NCBI RefSeq assembly: GCF_004362195.1
Contig: NZ_SNWG01000001.1
Coordinates: 1,178,001-1,242,000, forward strand
Length of the DNA stretch: 64,000 nt
DNA from: Microbacterium sp. BK668
Lineage (GTDB): Bacteria > Actinomycetota > Actinomycetes > Actinomycetales > Microbacteriaceae
Reading direction: 5' to 3'
The notes under the pieces were generated by a model, which made no database searches, was not told the origin of the DNA, and saw only the letters and a program-made list of their open reading frames with translations. Within the stretch, counting starts at the first letter, position 1, and every line of letters begins with the position of its first letter. Shown here piece by piece: positions 1-8,748 of this stretch. The position numbers and the translations under genes are program-made.

Positions 1-38
1 CTGGCAGGCAGCCACTCACATGCAACGAAGGGAACGAC

Positions 39-1361
39 ATGCACATCACACGATCGATCGCTCCAGCGGCGGCGCTCGGTGTTCTGGCGCTGTTGGCCGC
101 AGGCTGCGCCTCGCAGCCTGCGGCCGTGGCACCCACGGCTGACGGCCTCGCAGACGTGGGCGAGTGCGAAACGATCACGGTTCTCACCAACCGCACCGAC
201 ATCGTGGACACCGACTTCAAGGAGTACGCCGAGGAGTTCGAGAAGCAGAACCCCGGCCACTCGGTGAAGTTCGAGGCCGTGAAGAACTACGACGACGACG
301 TGCGAACCAGGATGAACACGAAGGACTACGGCGATGTCCTCCTGATTCCGGCCTCGGTCACGCCCGATCAGTTCCCTTCGTTCTTCGCGCCGCTGGGCGA
401 GCAGGCCGACCTCGCTGAGGAGTACTACTTCACGCCGTCCGGCTCATTCGAGGGTCAGACGTACGGCCTCTCGCAGACCGGCAACGCCACTGGCTACATC
501 GTCAACAAGAAGGTGTGGGCCGAGGCCGGCATCACTGAACCGCCGGCCGATCCCGAAAAGTTCCTCGCCGCGCTCGAGAAGATCAAGGACGAGACGGGCG
601 CTGTTCCCCTGTATACCAACTACAAGGACGGGTGGCCGCTGAGCGCGTGGAGCTCGCAGTACATCGGCATCGTCAGCGGAGAGGACGGCCGCAACATCCT
701 GGCCTCCGACCCGGAGCCGTGGACCAAGGACAAGGACCTCTTCATCGGGAACTCCCTTCTGTTCGACGCCGTCGAATCCGGTCTGACGGAAGAAGATCCG
801 GCCACTACCAACTGGGAGTCCAGCAAGACGCTCCTCGGTTCGGGTGAGGTCGCCTCGCTTATGGTCGCCTCATGGGGAGTGACGCAGGTGCAGCAGGCAG
901 CCGAGGACGCGGGAGCGTCGAGCGACGACATCGGCTTCTGGCCCCTGCCCGTCCAAAAGGACGGGATCTTCCGCACGGTGCTCTCCGGTGACAAGAACCT
1001 GGCCATCAACACGAACTCCGAGTGCCAGGGCACCAGTCGTGAGTGGATCGACTTCTTCGTCAACGACTCCGGCTATGCGGCCAGTCAGGGCGGCATCACG
1101 CCCCGGATCGGCGGCGAGCTGCCCCCCAGTCTGGTCGCCTTCGACGAGGTCGGCGTCGAGATGATCACCATGAACCCCGAACCCGAAGGCAAGGAGGGCC
1201 GGCTCGGCGCGGTGCAGAAGGAAGCCGGGATCGCGCTCGGTGACTCTGCGTGGTACCAGAAGCTGGTCGACGTCGCTCGCGGAGCGGCGGACGGTGACAA
1301 GGACTCGTTCTTCGCCCAGTTGAACGCGGACTGGTCAGCTGCCGTCGAGGCGCAGGAGTAG
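39..1361 (+). CDS. CUT1-type sugar ABC transporter substrate-binding lipoprotein
   Basis: This is an extracellular sugar-binding lipoprotein of 440 aa, a normal length for family 1 solute-binding proteins. It has a lipoprotein signal peptide with an LLAAGC lipobox (Cys23), so the mature protein should be tethered outside the membrane. The start is an ATG with a GAAGGGA ribosome-binding site at 27-33. It is followed by two permease genes (1441-2394 and 2391-3308), giving the usual binding protein-permease-permease order without an ATPase gene. A strong hairpin lies between it and the first permease. The ligand cannot be read from the sequence. The sugar-acid genes downstream suggest a monosaccharide or a short oligosaccharide. 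Confidence 0.93.
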   Translation: MHITRSIAPAAALGVLALLAAGCASQPAAVAPTADGLADVGECETITVLTNRTDIVDTDFKEYAEEFEKQNPGHSVKFEAVKNYDDDVRTRMNTKDYGDVLLIPASVTPDQFPSFFAPLGEQADLAEEYYFTPSGSFEGQTYGLSQTGNATGYIVNKKVWAEAGITEPPADPEKFLAALEKIKDETGAVPLYTNYKDGWPLSAWSSQYIGIVSGEDGRNILASDPEPWTKDKDLFIGNSLLFDAVESGLTEEDPATTNWESSKTLLGSGEVASLMVASWGVTQVQQAAEDAGASSDDIGFWPLPVQKDGIFRTVLSGDKNLAINTNSECQGTSREWIDFFVNDSGYAASQGGITPRIGGELPPSLVAFDEVGVEMITMNPEPEGKEGRLGAVQKEAGIALGDSAWYQKLVDVARGAADGDKDSFFAQLNADWSAAVEAQE

Positions 1362-1390
1362 GCGTCCTCGGACGCTGACCTCCACCGCTC

Positions 1391-1418
1391 GGGGCCGGGC
1401 GGCACGCCGCCCGGCCCC
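1391..1418 (+). promoter_or_regulatory. strong intra-operon hairpin between binding-protein and permease genes
   Basis: A perfect 12-bp inverted repeat (GGGGCCGGGCGG, loop CACG, CCGCCCGGCCCC) lies between the binding-protein stop and the first permease start. There is no T-tract. In other ABC operons such hairpins partly attenuate transcription or protect the upstream mRNA, so that binding protein is made in excess over permease. That role is inferred here. Confidence 0.65.
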
Positions 1419-1440
1419 CACACCGGAAAGAGAGTCGACG

Positions 1441-2394
1441 ATGACGACCACCCAAGCCTCCTCCACCGGCCTGCTCTGGGCGCGTCGAGTCCGCAAGAGC
1501 AGACTCCGCTCCCGCCGCCGTGGGCAGCGCTCGATGGGACGCGCCCTGCTCCCGTGGCTCTATCTGGCCCTTCCGATCGGGTTCGTCGTCTTGTTCACGG
1601 GCATTCCGTTGACCAACATGGTGTGGTACAGCTTCACGGACTGGGACGGCCTGAGTCCCGTCAAGGAGTACGTCGGCTTCGAGAACTACGTCGAGATATT
1701 CTCGGACCCCGACCTCTTCGGCGTCTTCTTCGTCAGTCTGTATTACCTGGTCGGCGCGATCGTCCAGATCGGCCTGGCGCTCTACCTCGCCACGGTGCTG
1801 AGCTTCACACTGCCGTTGCGCAACCTGTTCAAGGGCATCGTGTTCTTCCCCTATCTCATCAACGGGGTCGCGATCGCCTTCATCTTCCTGTTCTTCTTCC
1901 AGCCGGGCGGAACGCTCGATCTCACCCTTCAGTTCTTTGGACTCGGGGCGCTCTCGCAGCAGTGGCTGGGCGACCCCGCCGTCGTCAACTGGTCGCTCGC
2001 AGGCGTCTCGGTGTGGCGATACATCGGGCTCAATGTCGTGCTGTACATCGGCGCGATCCAGTCCATCAGTCCCGACCTCTTCGAGGCAGCCGACATCGAC
2101 GGAGCCTCGCGCTGGCAGCAGTTCCGCTACATCATCGCTCCCAGCGTGAAGCGGATCACCGCCCTGACGACGATCCTCGCCATCTCCGGCGCTCTGGCCG
2201 TCTTCGAGATCCCGTACATCATGCTGGGCGGCGCGAACGGAACGGCGACTTTCGTCATCGAGACTGTGCGCAAAGCGTTCGTCTACAACGAGATCGGCCT
2301 GGCGTCGGCCATGGCAGTCGTGCTTCTCGCGCTCGTGCTGGTGATCACGATCATCCAGCGGCTGACCATCAAGGACGAAGTGGATCTCGCATGA
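1441..2394 (+). CDS. sugar ABC transporter permease, MalF type
   Basis: This is a 317-aa integral membrane permease of the CUT1 family. A basic cytoplasmic N-terminus of about 35 residues is followed by about six hydrophobic segments. The EAA loop, which docks the ATPase, is seen as EAADIDGASRWQQF at about residues 217-230. It pairs with the next gene, which overlaps it by ATGA, and works with the lipoprotein at 39-1361. The start is an ATG preceded by GGAAAGAGAG. Confidence 0.93.
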   Translation: MTTTQASSTGLLWARRVRKSRLRSRRRGQRSMGRALLPWLYLALPIGFVVLFTGIPLTNMVWYSFTDWDGLSPVKEYVGFENYVEIFSDPDLFGVFFVSLYYLVGAIVQIGLALYLATVLSFTLPLRNLFKGIVFFPYLINGVAIAFIFLFFFQPGGTLDLTLQFFGLGALSQQWLGDPAVVNWSLAGVSVWRYIGLNVVLYIGAIQSISPDLFEAADIDGASRWQQFRYIIAPSVKRITALTTILAISGALAVFEIPYIMLGGANGTATFVIETVRKAFVYNEIGLASAMAVVLLALVLVITIIQRLTIKDEVDLA

Positions 2395-3308
2395 CCGTCG
2401 ACCTGACAGACGTCCCCGCCGCCCGCGCGGACGAACCCTCCGGCGGACGGTCGCCCGATCGGCGCCGTCGCAGTGCCGAACGCGTGCGCGTGAAGATCGG
2501 CCCGGCCTTCGAGTACCTGACGCTGACGATCGTGGCCGTCATCGTGATCCTTCCCATCACGACACTGCTGTTCGCTTCTTTCAAGACGACCGAGGAGTAC
2601 TCGACCACGTCGGCCTTCACGCCTCCGCAGAACTGGCTCGACTTCTCGAACTATCAGATCGCCATCACCCAGGGCCAGATGCTGATGGGATTCTTCAACA
2701 CGGCCGTCATCCTGCTGTTCTCACTCGTGGGGACGATCATCATGGGCACGCTTGCCGCCTACGGTATCGATCGCTTCGAGTTCCGCGGCAAGCGCCTCGT
2801 GACGGGACTCTTCCTGCTGGCTGCGCTCGTTCCGGGTGTGGCGACGCAGGTCGCAACGTTCCAGGTCGTCAATGCGCTCGGCCTGTTCAACACCCGTGGC
2901 GCCGCGATCGCGCTCTTCATCGGGACCGACATCATCGCCATCTACATCTTCCTCCAGTTCCTGGCGTCGATCCCACGGTCGCTCGACGAAGCAGCCCGCA
3001 TCGACGGTGCCGGACACTTCCGCATCTACTGGCAGATCATCATGCCGCTCCTGCGGCCGGCGATCGCGACCGTCGTGATCATCAAGGGCATCGCCATCTA
3101 CAACGAGTTCTACATCCCGTTCCTCTACATGCCGGATCCCGAGCTCGGAACGATCTCAACGTCCCTGTTCCGGTTCGTGGGCCCTTTCGGCGCCCAGTGG
3201 GAGGTCTTGTCGGCGGGAGCGATCGTCGTCATCGTTCCGACCCTCGTGATCTTCCTGCTGCTCCAGCGGTTCATCTACCGCGGGCTCGCGGCCGGCGCGG
3301 TCAAGTGA
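2391..3308 (+). CDS. sugar ABC transporter permease, MalG type
   Basis: This 305-aa membrane protein is the second permease of the importer. A charged N-terminus of about 35 residues is followed by hydrophobic segments and an EAA motif (DEAARIDGAGHF). The ATG overlaps the stop of the previous gene (ATGA), which implies translational coupling. The open frame extends far upstream, but that extension lies over the first permease in another frame and was not used. It is the last intact gene of this importer. Confidence 0.92.
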   Translation: MTVDLTDVPAARADEPSGGRSPDRRRRSAERVRVKIGPAFEYLTLTIVAVIVILPITTLLFASFKTTEEYSTTSAFTPPQNWLDFSNYQIAITQGQMLMGFFNTAVILLFSLVGTIIMGTLAAYGIDRFEFRGKRLVTGLFLLAALVPGVATQVATFQVVNALGLFNTRGAAIALFIGTDIIAIYIFLQFLASIPRSLDEAARIDGAGHFRIYWQIIMPLLRPAIATVVIIKGIAIYNEFYIPFLYMPDPELGTISTSLFRFVGPFGAQWEVLSAGAIVVIVPTLVIFLLLQRFIYRGLAAGAVK

Positions 3309-3374
3309 CCATGCTCCTCGTCGCGCGCCCGCGCCCCGCCCCGCACACCGTCGCAACACCCTGTTGACGATGGA

Positions 3375-3575
3375 GTGAGTTCGCAGATGAGAAGACATCG
3401 TTCCGCGGCGCTCGTCGCCGCACTCGCCCTCGCCGGTGCGCTGGCGCTGGCTGGTTCCCCGGCAGCGGCCGCTTCAGACGCGTGGAAGGTCGGCAGGGGA
3501 TTGGTCACGGTCGCCGGAACCGGGCTCGAACTGGACGGCGAGCCGTTCCGCTTCGGCGGAGTCGACCTCTACTGA
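3375..3575 (+). pseudogene. 5' remnant of a secreted glycoside hydrolase (GH5/mannanase-like)
   Basis: A 66-codon frame starts at GTG 3375 (alternative ATG at 3387). It encodes a clear Sec signal peptide (basic start, Ala/Leu-rich core, SPAAAAS cleavage region). About 30 residues follow, ending GLELDGEPFRFGGVDLY before a TGA. That tail resembles the first beta-strand region of secreted GH5-type mannanases and cellulases, where a 'LDGKPFRF' stretch is common. The catalytic domain is absent and I found no continuation in other frames. I read it as the stump of a deleted extracellular polysaccharidase that once belonged to the transporter operon. A real 66-aa secreted peptide is less likely. Confidence 0.55.
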
Positions 3576-3653
3576 CCTGTCAAGGGGGCGCACGACTCCG
3601 TGGGCTCGCCACACTCGCACCGCCTCCCGACGCACGACAACGATGAGGAAGAT

Positions 3654-4565
3654 ATGACGCTGAGCACGCTGGCGGTCGACGGCGGGCAGTCCGGCACACG
3701 GGTGCGTCACAGTGGGAGTCCGCAGCCCACCGAATGGAGCTCGGAGCCTATTCGCACCGATCTGGGGCTTCTGCCGCAGCTGGCGAGAACAGTCGCAGAA
3801 GCGGCCGCGAGAGTGGGCCGGATCGATCGGGTGGGTATCGGTGTATCCGGCCTGACCGCCGGTGCGGATCCCGTTGCACTCTTGGACGAGATCGACGAAT
3901 TCGGTGTGCGCGAGGTGTTCCTGGCGCACGACTCCATCACGTCGTACAGCGGCGCCCTCGGTGAATCGCAAGGCGCGGTCGTCGCGGCAGGAACCGGTGT
4001 CGTCACGCTCGGCGTCGGCCCCGCGCGACTCGCTCGAGTCGACGGCTGGGGGCATCTGATCGGGGACGCGGGAAGCGGCTATTGGGTAGGGCGGGCCGCG
4101 CTGGACGCCGTCCTGAGGCAGCTCGACGGACGCGGCCCCGTCACGAGCCTGAGCCAGGTCGTACGCTCCGACTTCCCAGACCTCACCCGGGCCTACATCG
4201 ATATCCAGTCGGATGCCGAGCGCGTGCGGCGAGTGGCGGCGTATGCCCGCGCGGTCTTCGAAGCCGCGCCTTCCGATCGCGTCGCGAGCGACATCGTGCG
4301 CCGCGCCGCCGAGGAGCTGGCGACGTCGGCAGCCACGGCACTGGAGCGGGCCGCCGTCGATCCGCGCGAATGGAGAGTGGCGGCGGTCGGCGGGATCTTC
4401 CGCGCAGACGCCCTCCGGGACGCGTTCACCGAGGCAGTGCGCTCGCGAATGCCTGCCGCACGCATCGTCGTGGATGCCTTCGACCCGCTCGCCGGCGCGG
4501 CATCGTTGGCCGACATCCCGGTGGCGAGCCCCCTAGGCCGGGAGATTCTGCGGGCGCGGCGCTGA
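3654..4565 (+). CDS. BadF/BadG/BcrA/BcrD-family sugar kinase (GlcNAc-kinase-like)
   Basis: This is a 303-aa ASKHA-fold kinase. The first phosphate loop is near the N-terminus (VDGGQSGT), GTGVV lies in the middle and GDAGSGYWVGR follows, matching N-acetylglucosamine kinase-like members of the family. It probably phosphorylates an imported sugar in the cytoplasm. The ATG at 3654 was chosen because AGGAAG precedes it and because the kinase fold begins at once. The frame is open further upstream but has no ribosome-binding site there. Its 3' end overlaps the convergent mutarotase gene by 33 bp. Confidence 0.8.
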   Translation: MTLSTLAVDGGQSGTRVRHSGSPQPTEWSSEPIRTDLGLLPQLARTVAEAAARVGRIDRVGIGVSGLTAGADPVALLDEIDEFGVREVFLAHDSITSYSGALGESQGAVVAAGTGVVTLGVGPARLARVDGWGHLIGDAGSGYWVGRAALDAVLRQLDGRGPVTSLSQVVRSDFPDLTRAYIDIQSDAERVRRVAAYARAVFEAAPSDRVASDIVRRAAEELATSAATALERAAVDPREWRVAAVGGIFRADALRDAFTEAVRSRMPAARIVVDAFDPLAGAASLADIPVASPLGREILRARR

Positions 4566-4913
4566 CTCGTGTCGGGATGGGGCTGAGCTCAGCTGACCAG
4601 CGAGGCTCCATACCTCGTTGAGGGGCGCGAACTGCGCATCGCCGTCGGTGTTCCGATAGTGATCCACGAACGGCCCGATCTGCCGCTGCCAAGCCCGGTT
4701 CGCCGGATGCGGCCCGATCACCGCCAGCGCGGATCCCAGGTCATCGGTCTCGATGAGGTGGAACAGCCGGTCCCCCGAGCGCCAGATGGTCCAGTTGTCG
4801 ATGCCTGCCTGCCCGAAAAGGGCGGCCAGGTTGTCAGGGACCCGCGCATGCGTCCCGCAGTATCCCGCAACTCCTCCCGGCCGGATGACCGAGTGGAGGA
4901 CATAACAGGCCAT
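4533..4913 (-). CDS. rhaM: L-rhamnose mutarotase
   Basis: This is a 126-aa protein of the RhaM/DUF718 family, which interconverts the alpha and beta anomers of L-rhamnose or related 6-deoxy-sugars. Family landmarks are the start MACYVLHSVIRPG, the central NWTIWRSGDRLFHLIE and the WQRQIGPF segment. The usual length is about 105 aa. Here about 20 extra C-terminal residues run into the 3' end of the convergent kinase gene. The ATG at 4913 starts directly with the conserved strand. It is transcribed divergently from the SDR gene and shares a short intergenic region with a TTGTC-T-GACAA operator. Confidence 0.88.
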   Translation of the reverse strand: MACYVLHSVIRPGGVAGYCGTHARVPDNLAALFGQAGIDNWTIWRSGDRLFHLIETDDLGSALAVIGPHPANRAWQRQIGPFVDHYRNTDGDAQFAPLNEVWSLAGQLSSAPSRHESAPRPQNLPA

Positions 4914-4925
4914 GATGCTCCTTAT

Positions 4926-4956
4926 TTGACGGTTGTCTGACAAATAGTGTACCTAT
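4926..4956 (+). promoter_or_regulatory. promoter with FadR-type operator (TTGTC-T-GACAA), divergent region
   Basis: The perfect palindrome TTGTCTGACAA (4933-4943) follows a -35-like TTGACG (4926-4931). A weak TACCTAT lies about 18 bp further on. The same 5+1+5 palindrome occurs at 16410-16420, beside the GntR gene at 15606-16340. Operators of this form are typical of FadR-subfamily GntR repressors. It probably controls the SDR-led operon and perhaps rhaM. Confidence 0.6.
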
Positions 4957-4983
4957 GGAAGTGTCACATCGGAGAGGACACAC

Positions 4984-5730
4984 GTGCAGAGCTTCGAGTC
5001 GGTGCGCCTGCAAGGGCGGCATTGCGTCATCACTGGCGCAGCTTCGGGCATAGGCCGGGCGACGGCGGAGCGCGTCGTGGCGGAGGGCGCGCACGTCACC
5101 GCGATCGACATCGACCGAGACGGGCTCGCGATCCTGGCGGGCGAGCACCCCGAGAGGGTCACTCCGTTGGCGTTCGATGCGGGGGACCCCGGCGCGTGGT
5201 CCGCCGCGTCCGGGCAGCTGAGAAGCCTGCAGGTCGATGGTGTCCTGCTGAACGTGGGCCGAAACCTGCCTGGCCGCCTCACCGAGATCAGCAGGGAGGA
5301 CTGGGACTCCGGACTCGCGGTCAACCTCGGGTGCGCGGTCCACGGGTTCCGCGCCCTCGCGCCGCGTCTTGCGGCGGGCGGCTCGGTCGTCTTCACCACC
5401 TCGATCCACGCATTCCTCGGATTCCGAGGATCCCCCGCGTACGCCGCGGCGAAGGGCGCGCTGACAGCACTCACACGGCAACTCGCGGTCGACTTCGCGC
5501 CGGGAGTGCGGGTGAACGCCGTTGCCCCCGGAGCGATCGAGACGCCGGCCTGGGCCCGGCGCGATCAGCATTTCCGGGACGCCGTCGCGCGACAGGTGCC
5601 GCTCGCGCGGCTCGGCAGCCCCCATGAGATCGCCTCCGTCGTTGCCTTCCTGTTCTCATCCGACTCGTCCTACCTGACGGGCCAGACGATCGTCGTCGAC
5701 GGCGGCCGCATCGTCGGCTCGGGCGACTGA
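4984..5730 (+). CDS. SDR-family sugar/polyol dehydrogenase
   Basis: This is a 248-aa classical short-chain dehydrogenase. It has the NAD(P) motif TGAASGIG near residue 15, an Asp ending the second strand (AIDIDRD, suggesting NAD preference), NVG in place of NNAG, and a YAAAK active site. The C-terminal part ([14 protein letters not shown]) is also typical. The GTG start has a GGAGAGG site upstream. It heads the oxidative sugar operon, so oxidation of a free sugar or a keto-sugar acid is likely. The exact substrate cannot be told from sequence. Confidence 0.85.
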   Translation: MQSFESVRLQGRHCVITGAASGIGRATAERVVAEGAHVTAIDIDRDGLAILAGEHPERVTPLAFDAGDPGAWSAASGQLRSLQVDGVLLNVGRNLPGRLTEISREDWDSGLAVNLGCAVHGFRALAPRLAAGGSVVFTTSIHAFLGFRGSPAYAAAKGALTALTRQLAVDFAPGVRVNAVAPGAIETPAWARRDQHFRDAVARQVPLARLGSPHEIASVVAFLFSSDSSYLTGQTIVVDGGRIVGSGD

Positions 5731-5745
5731 AATCGAAGGAACCCC

Positions 5746-6909
5746 GTGAAGATCGATCGCATCCGCACGCTCACGGTGGGCGCCCCGACGCCCGGGACAG
5801 GGCGGCTCACCGACAGGAACTACCTGTTCGTGATCGTGGAGACCAAGGACGGGATCACGGGCATCGGCGAAGCCACCCTCGAGGGACACGACCACGCGGT
5901 GCGGGGCCTCATCGAAGACCTGGCGCCGCTGGCGATCGGGCAGGATGCCCGGCGCATCTCGTATGTCACGCAGAAGCTGCGCCGTCAGAAGTTCTGGGGC
6001 GGAGGCGTGGTCAAGGGCTCTGCGATTGCGGGCATCGAGCTCGCCCTCTGGGACATCCTAGGCAAGGCCGCCGGACGGCCGGTCCATGAGCTGCTCGGCG
6101 GAGCGGTGCGCGATCGCATCCGTGTCTACGCGAACGGGTGGAGCGGCGGGGCGACCGACCCGGTCCAGGTCGCCGATCTGGCCCTCCGAGCGTACGAGCG
6201 CGGGTATCGTGCTTTCAAGTTCAGCGTCGCCCTTCCGATCGACCCGGTGAGGGATGCCGTCGGGGTGCGCACGATCGTCGGTGTCGGCGAAGCGATCCGC
6301 GCCGCTGTCGGGCCGGACTGCCCGATCATGCTCGATGGTCACGGGCGCTACGACGCCCACCTCGCCATCGAGTTGGCGCGGGCGCTGGAACCTGTCGACC
6401 TGCTGTTCTTCGAAGAGCCGGTGCAGCCGCATCGGCCGGACGACATGCGCCGCGTCAGTGAGGCGGCGCCCATGCCGATCGCCGCGGGGGAGCGGCTCAC
6501 GACCAAGGAGGAGACCCTGCCTTTCCTCGCGAACGGCGCGCTCGCCGTAGTCCAGCCTGACCTTGCGCACTGCCATGGTCTGGCCGAAGCGAGGGACATC
6601 AGCGTCACGGCCGACCTCTTCGGCGCGTGGGTGGCACCCCACTCGCCGATGAGCCCGCTCGTGACCGTCGCGTCCTTGCACCTGGACGCCGTCGCGCCGA
6701 ACTTCCTCATCCAGGAGCGACTCTTCCTCGACGACTGGCGCGACGACATCATCGACCGACCGCTGGTGGTCACCGACGGCTACCTTCCCGTCCCCGCCGG
6801 GCCCGGCTGGGGGGTCGACCTGGACTGGGCGCTCTGCGAGTCGAAACCGGAGATCACCGTGGAGATGCCGCAGCTCGTGCGTTCCGACGGATCGGTCGCC
6901 GACTGGTGA
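5746..6909 (+). CDS. enolase-superfamily sugar-acid dehydratase (galactonate/mannonate dehydratase-like)
   Basis: This 387-aa enzyme has an alpha/beta capping domain (about 1-115) and a TIM barrel. The predicted Mg2+ ligands are Asp197 (LDGHGR), Glu223 (FFEEP) and Glu249 (AGER). His199, two residues after the first ligand, and His299 (APHS) are the likely acid/base residues. The DxH arrangement is that of the D-galactonate and D-mannonate dehydratase subgroup. The predicted reaction is loss of water from an aldonate to give a 2-keto-3-deoxy acid. It sits between a dehydrogenase and a lactonase, aldolase and kinase, which fits this role. Confidence 0.87.
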   Translation: MKIDRIRTLTVGAPTPGTGRLTDRNYLFVIVETKDGITGIGEATLEGHDHAVRGLIEDLAPLAIGQDARRISYVTQKLRRQKFWGGGVVKGSAIAGIELALWDILGKAAGRPVHELLGGAVRDRIRVYANGWSGGATDPVQVADLALRAYERGYRAFKFSVALPIDPVRDAVGVRTIVGVGEAIRAAVGPDCPIMLDGHGRYDAHLAIELARALEPVDLLFFEEPVQPHRPDDMRRVSEAAPMPIAAGERLTTKEETLPFLANGALAVVQPDLAHCHGLAEARDISVTADLFGAWVAPHSPMSPLVTVASLHLDAVAPNFLIQERLFLDDWRDDIIDRPLVVTDGYLPVPAGPGWGVDLDWALCESKPEITVEMPQLVRSDGSVADW

Positions 6910-7733
6910 GCTTTATACGATTCTCTTCCTCCGCCGGAGTGACGGCAGTGGTGGACCCCCGGCGCGGCGGCAAGATCACTTCTCTGCAGGATCGCTCCGG
7001 CTCCGAGTGGCTCGCACAGACCGACCCTGCACGGGAAGTGACGGCCGAGGCGCGATTCGTGGACGCCGAGATGGCGGGGTGGGACGAGTGCGCCCCCACG
7101 ATCGCCGCGTGCACCGTGCGAGGACGGGAGCTCCCCGATCACGGCGACCTGTGGAACCGACCGATGACGCCCGACGGTCAGGAGCTGCACGCCCACGGCG
7201 AGACCTTCGAATACCGGTTCTCCCGATCGATGTCAGAATCGCCCGGCGGTGGAATCCGGCTGACCTACGAGTGCTCGACACCGCTGAGGAATCTGCCGTT
7301 CCTCTGGGCAGCACACCCCCAGTTCCTGGCGGAAACCGGCAGCAGCGTTCAGATCGACGAGCGCGCCTCGCGCGCACTCGATGTCGAGCACCCGGAGGTC
7401 GGCTACGTGCCATGGTCGGAAGAGCTCGCGACGATCGATTCGCTGGAGCGCGGAAGCACTCGCAAGCTGTGGGTCCATCCAGACGAGGCCCCGACCTGGG
7501 CGAAACTGGTCTCACCGAGGCGAGGCACGCTTGCGCTCTCGTGGTCCGAAGGATGCCGCTACCTCGCTGTCTGGTTCGATCATGCTGCCGTCAACACGCA
7601 GCCTGTCATCGCGATCGAACCGGCCCTCGCCTTCTCCGACTCCCTCGCCACCGCGATCGAACTCGGCCGCGCGGCACACCTCGAGCCGGGCAAACCGCTC
7701 CGGTGGTGGGTCGACATCGATCTGGCCGACTGA
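6906..7733 (+). CDS. aldose 1-epimerase family protein
   Basis: This is a 275-aa beta-sandwich protein of the galactose-mutarotase superfamily. It begins at GTG 6906, overlapping the upstream stop (GTGA). Landmarks are DPRRGGKITSL near the N-terminus, MAGWDECAPTI, LPDHGDLW and PFLWAAHPQF. A close paralogue is encoded at 35506-36378 and shares most of these segments. It probably interconverts anomers of the sugar entering the pathway. The longer upstream open frame lies over the dehydratase gene and was rejected. Confidence 0.83.
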   Translation: MSFIRFSSSAGVTAVVDPRRGGKITSLQDRSGSEWLAQTDPAREVTAEARFVDAEMAGWDECAPTIAACTVRGRELPDHGDLWNRPMTPDGQELHAHGETFEYRFSRSMSESPGGGIRLTYECSTPLRNLPFLWAAHPQFLAETGSSVQIDERASRALDVEHPEVGYVPWSEELATIDSLERGSTRKLWVHPDEAPTWAKLVSPRRGTLALSWSEGCRYLAVWFDHAAVNTQPVIAIEPALAFSDSLATAIELGRAAHLEPGKPLRWWVDIDLAD

Positions 7734-7758
7734 CCGCACAAAGGGAAACACCGATCAG

Positions 7759-8748
7759 ATGAAACCCCACGCATCGCCTTCCCGTGGCGCCGCCCTGCTC
7801 AGCAGCCTGGACGAACCCGTCGGCTTCGGGGCAGCGCCACTGGGCAACATGGGTCGCGAGATCTCGGATGAGCAGGCTCACGCGACGCTGGCCGCGGCCT
7901 GGGCCACCGGCATCCGTTACTTCGACACCGCCCCGCACTACGGACTGGGACTGTCCGAGCAGCGGTTGGGTGCCTTCCTGCGCGAACAGCGTCGAGACGA
8001 GTATGTGCTCTCCACGAAGGTCGGTCGCGTTCTCGAAGCGAACCCCGACTTCGCGGGGGGACGTGACCTCGACAACGGCTTCGACGTGCCGAACAGCCTG
8101 GTGCGCCGTTTCGACCCCTCTGCGGAGGGCATCCGACGCAGTCTCGACGCATCGCTCGAACGCCTCGGGATCGACCGGATCGATGTGCTTTACCTGCACG
8201 ATCCGGACCAGTATGACCTGGATCGCGGGATCCGGGAGGGTCTGCCGGCGCTGGCCGCCCTGCGGGACGAGGGCATCGTCGGTGCCATAGGCGTGGGCGT
8301 GAACAGTGCGGAGGCAGCCTCTCGCGCCGTACGAGAAGCCGACATCGACATCGTGATGATCGCCGGTCGATATACGTTGCTCGAGCAGCAGGCGGGCGAG
8401 GAGCTCCTCCCGCTCTGCCAGGAGCGCGGAATCGCCGTCGCTGACGCCGCCGTGTTCAACTCCGGACTGCTCGCGGTCAACGAGCCTCGGGCGGGAGCGC
8501 GCTACAACTACCGCCCGGTCGATGACGATGCTCTCGAGCGTGCTCGCATCCTCGCGGCGACATGTGGCCAATTCGGGGTCGACCTGCCTACCGCAGCGCT
8601 GCACTATCCGCTCCGGCACCCAGCCGTGGATGTCGTGGTCATCGGATCGTCCCGTGCCGAGCAGATCGTGGACAATATGGCACGGCTGCGCGCATCCGTG
8701 CCTGACGAGCTCTGGCGCCGCCTTCGCGATACGCAGCTCGCGCCATGA
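7759..8748 (+). CDS. aldo/keto reductase, sugar 1-dehydrogenase type
   Basis: This is a 329-aa TIM-barrel oxidoreductase. It has the family N-terminus GFGAAPLGNMG, YFDTAPHYGLGLSE with the conserved Asp and Tyr, STKVGR, and LYLHDPDQ. This pattern belongs to the D-threo-aldose/L-fucose dehydrogenase and pyridoxal dehydrogenase branch, which oxidises sugars at C1 to lactones. The ATG follows AAGGGAAA, and the next gene (a lactonase) overlaps by ATGA. It should produce the sugar lactone that the lactonase opens. Confidence 0.85.
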   Translation: MKPHASPSRGAALLSSLDEPVGFGAAPLGNMGREISDEQAHATLAAAWATGIRYFDTAPHYGLGLSEQRLGAFLREQRRDEYVLSTKVGRVLEANPDFAGGRDLDNGFDVPNSLVRRFDPSAEGIRRSLDASLERLGIDRIDVLYLHDPDQYDLDRGIREGLPALAALRDEGIVGAIGVGVNSAEAASRAVREADIDIVMIAGRYTLLEQQAGEELLPLCQERGIAVADAAVFNSGLLAVNEPRAGARYNYRPVDDDALERARILAATCGQFGVDLPTAALHYPLRHPAVDVVVIGSSRAEQIVDNMARLRASVPDELWRRLRDTQLAP

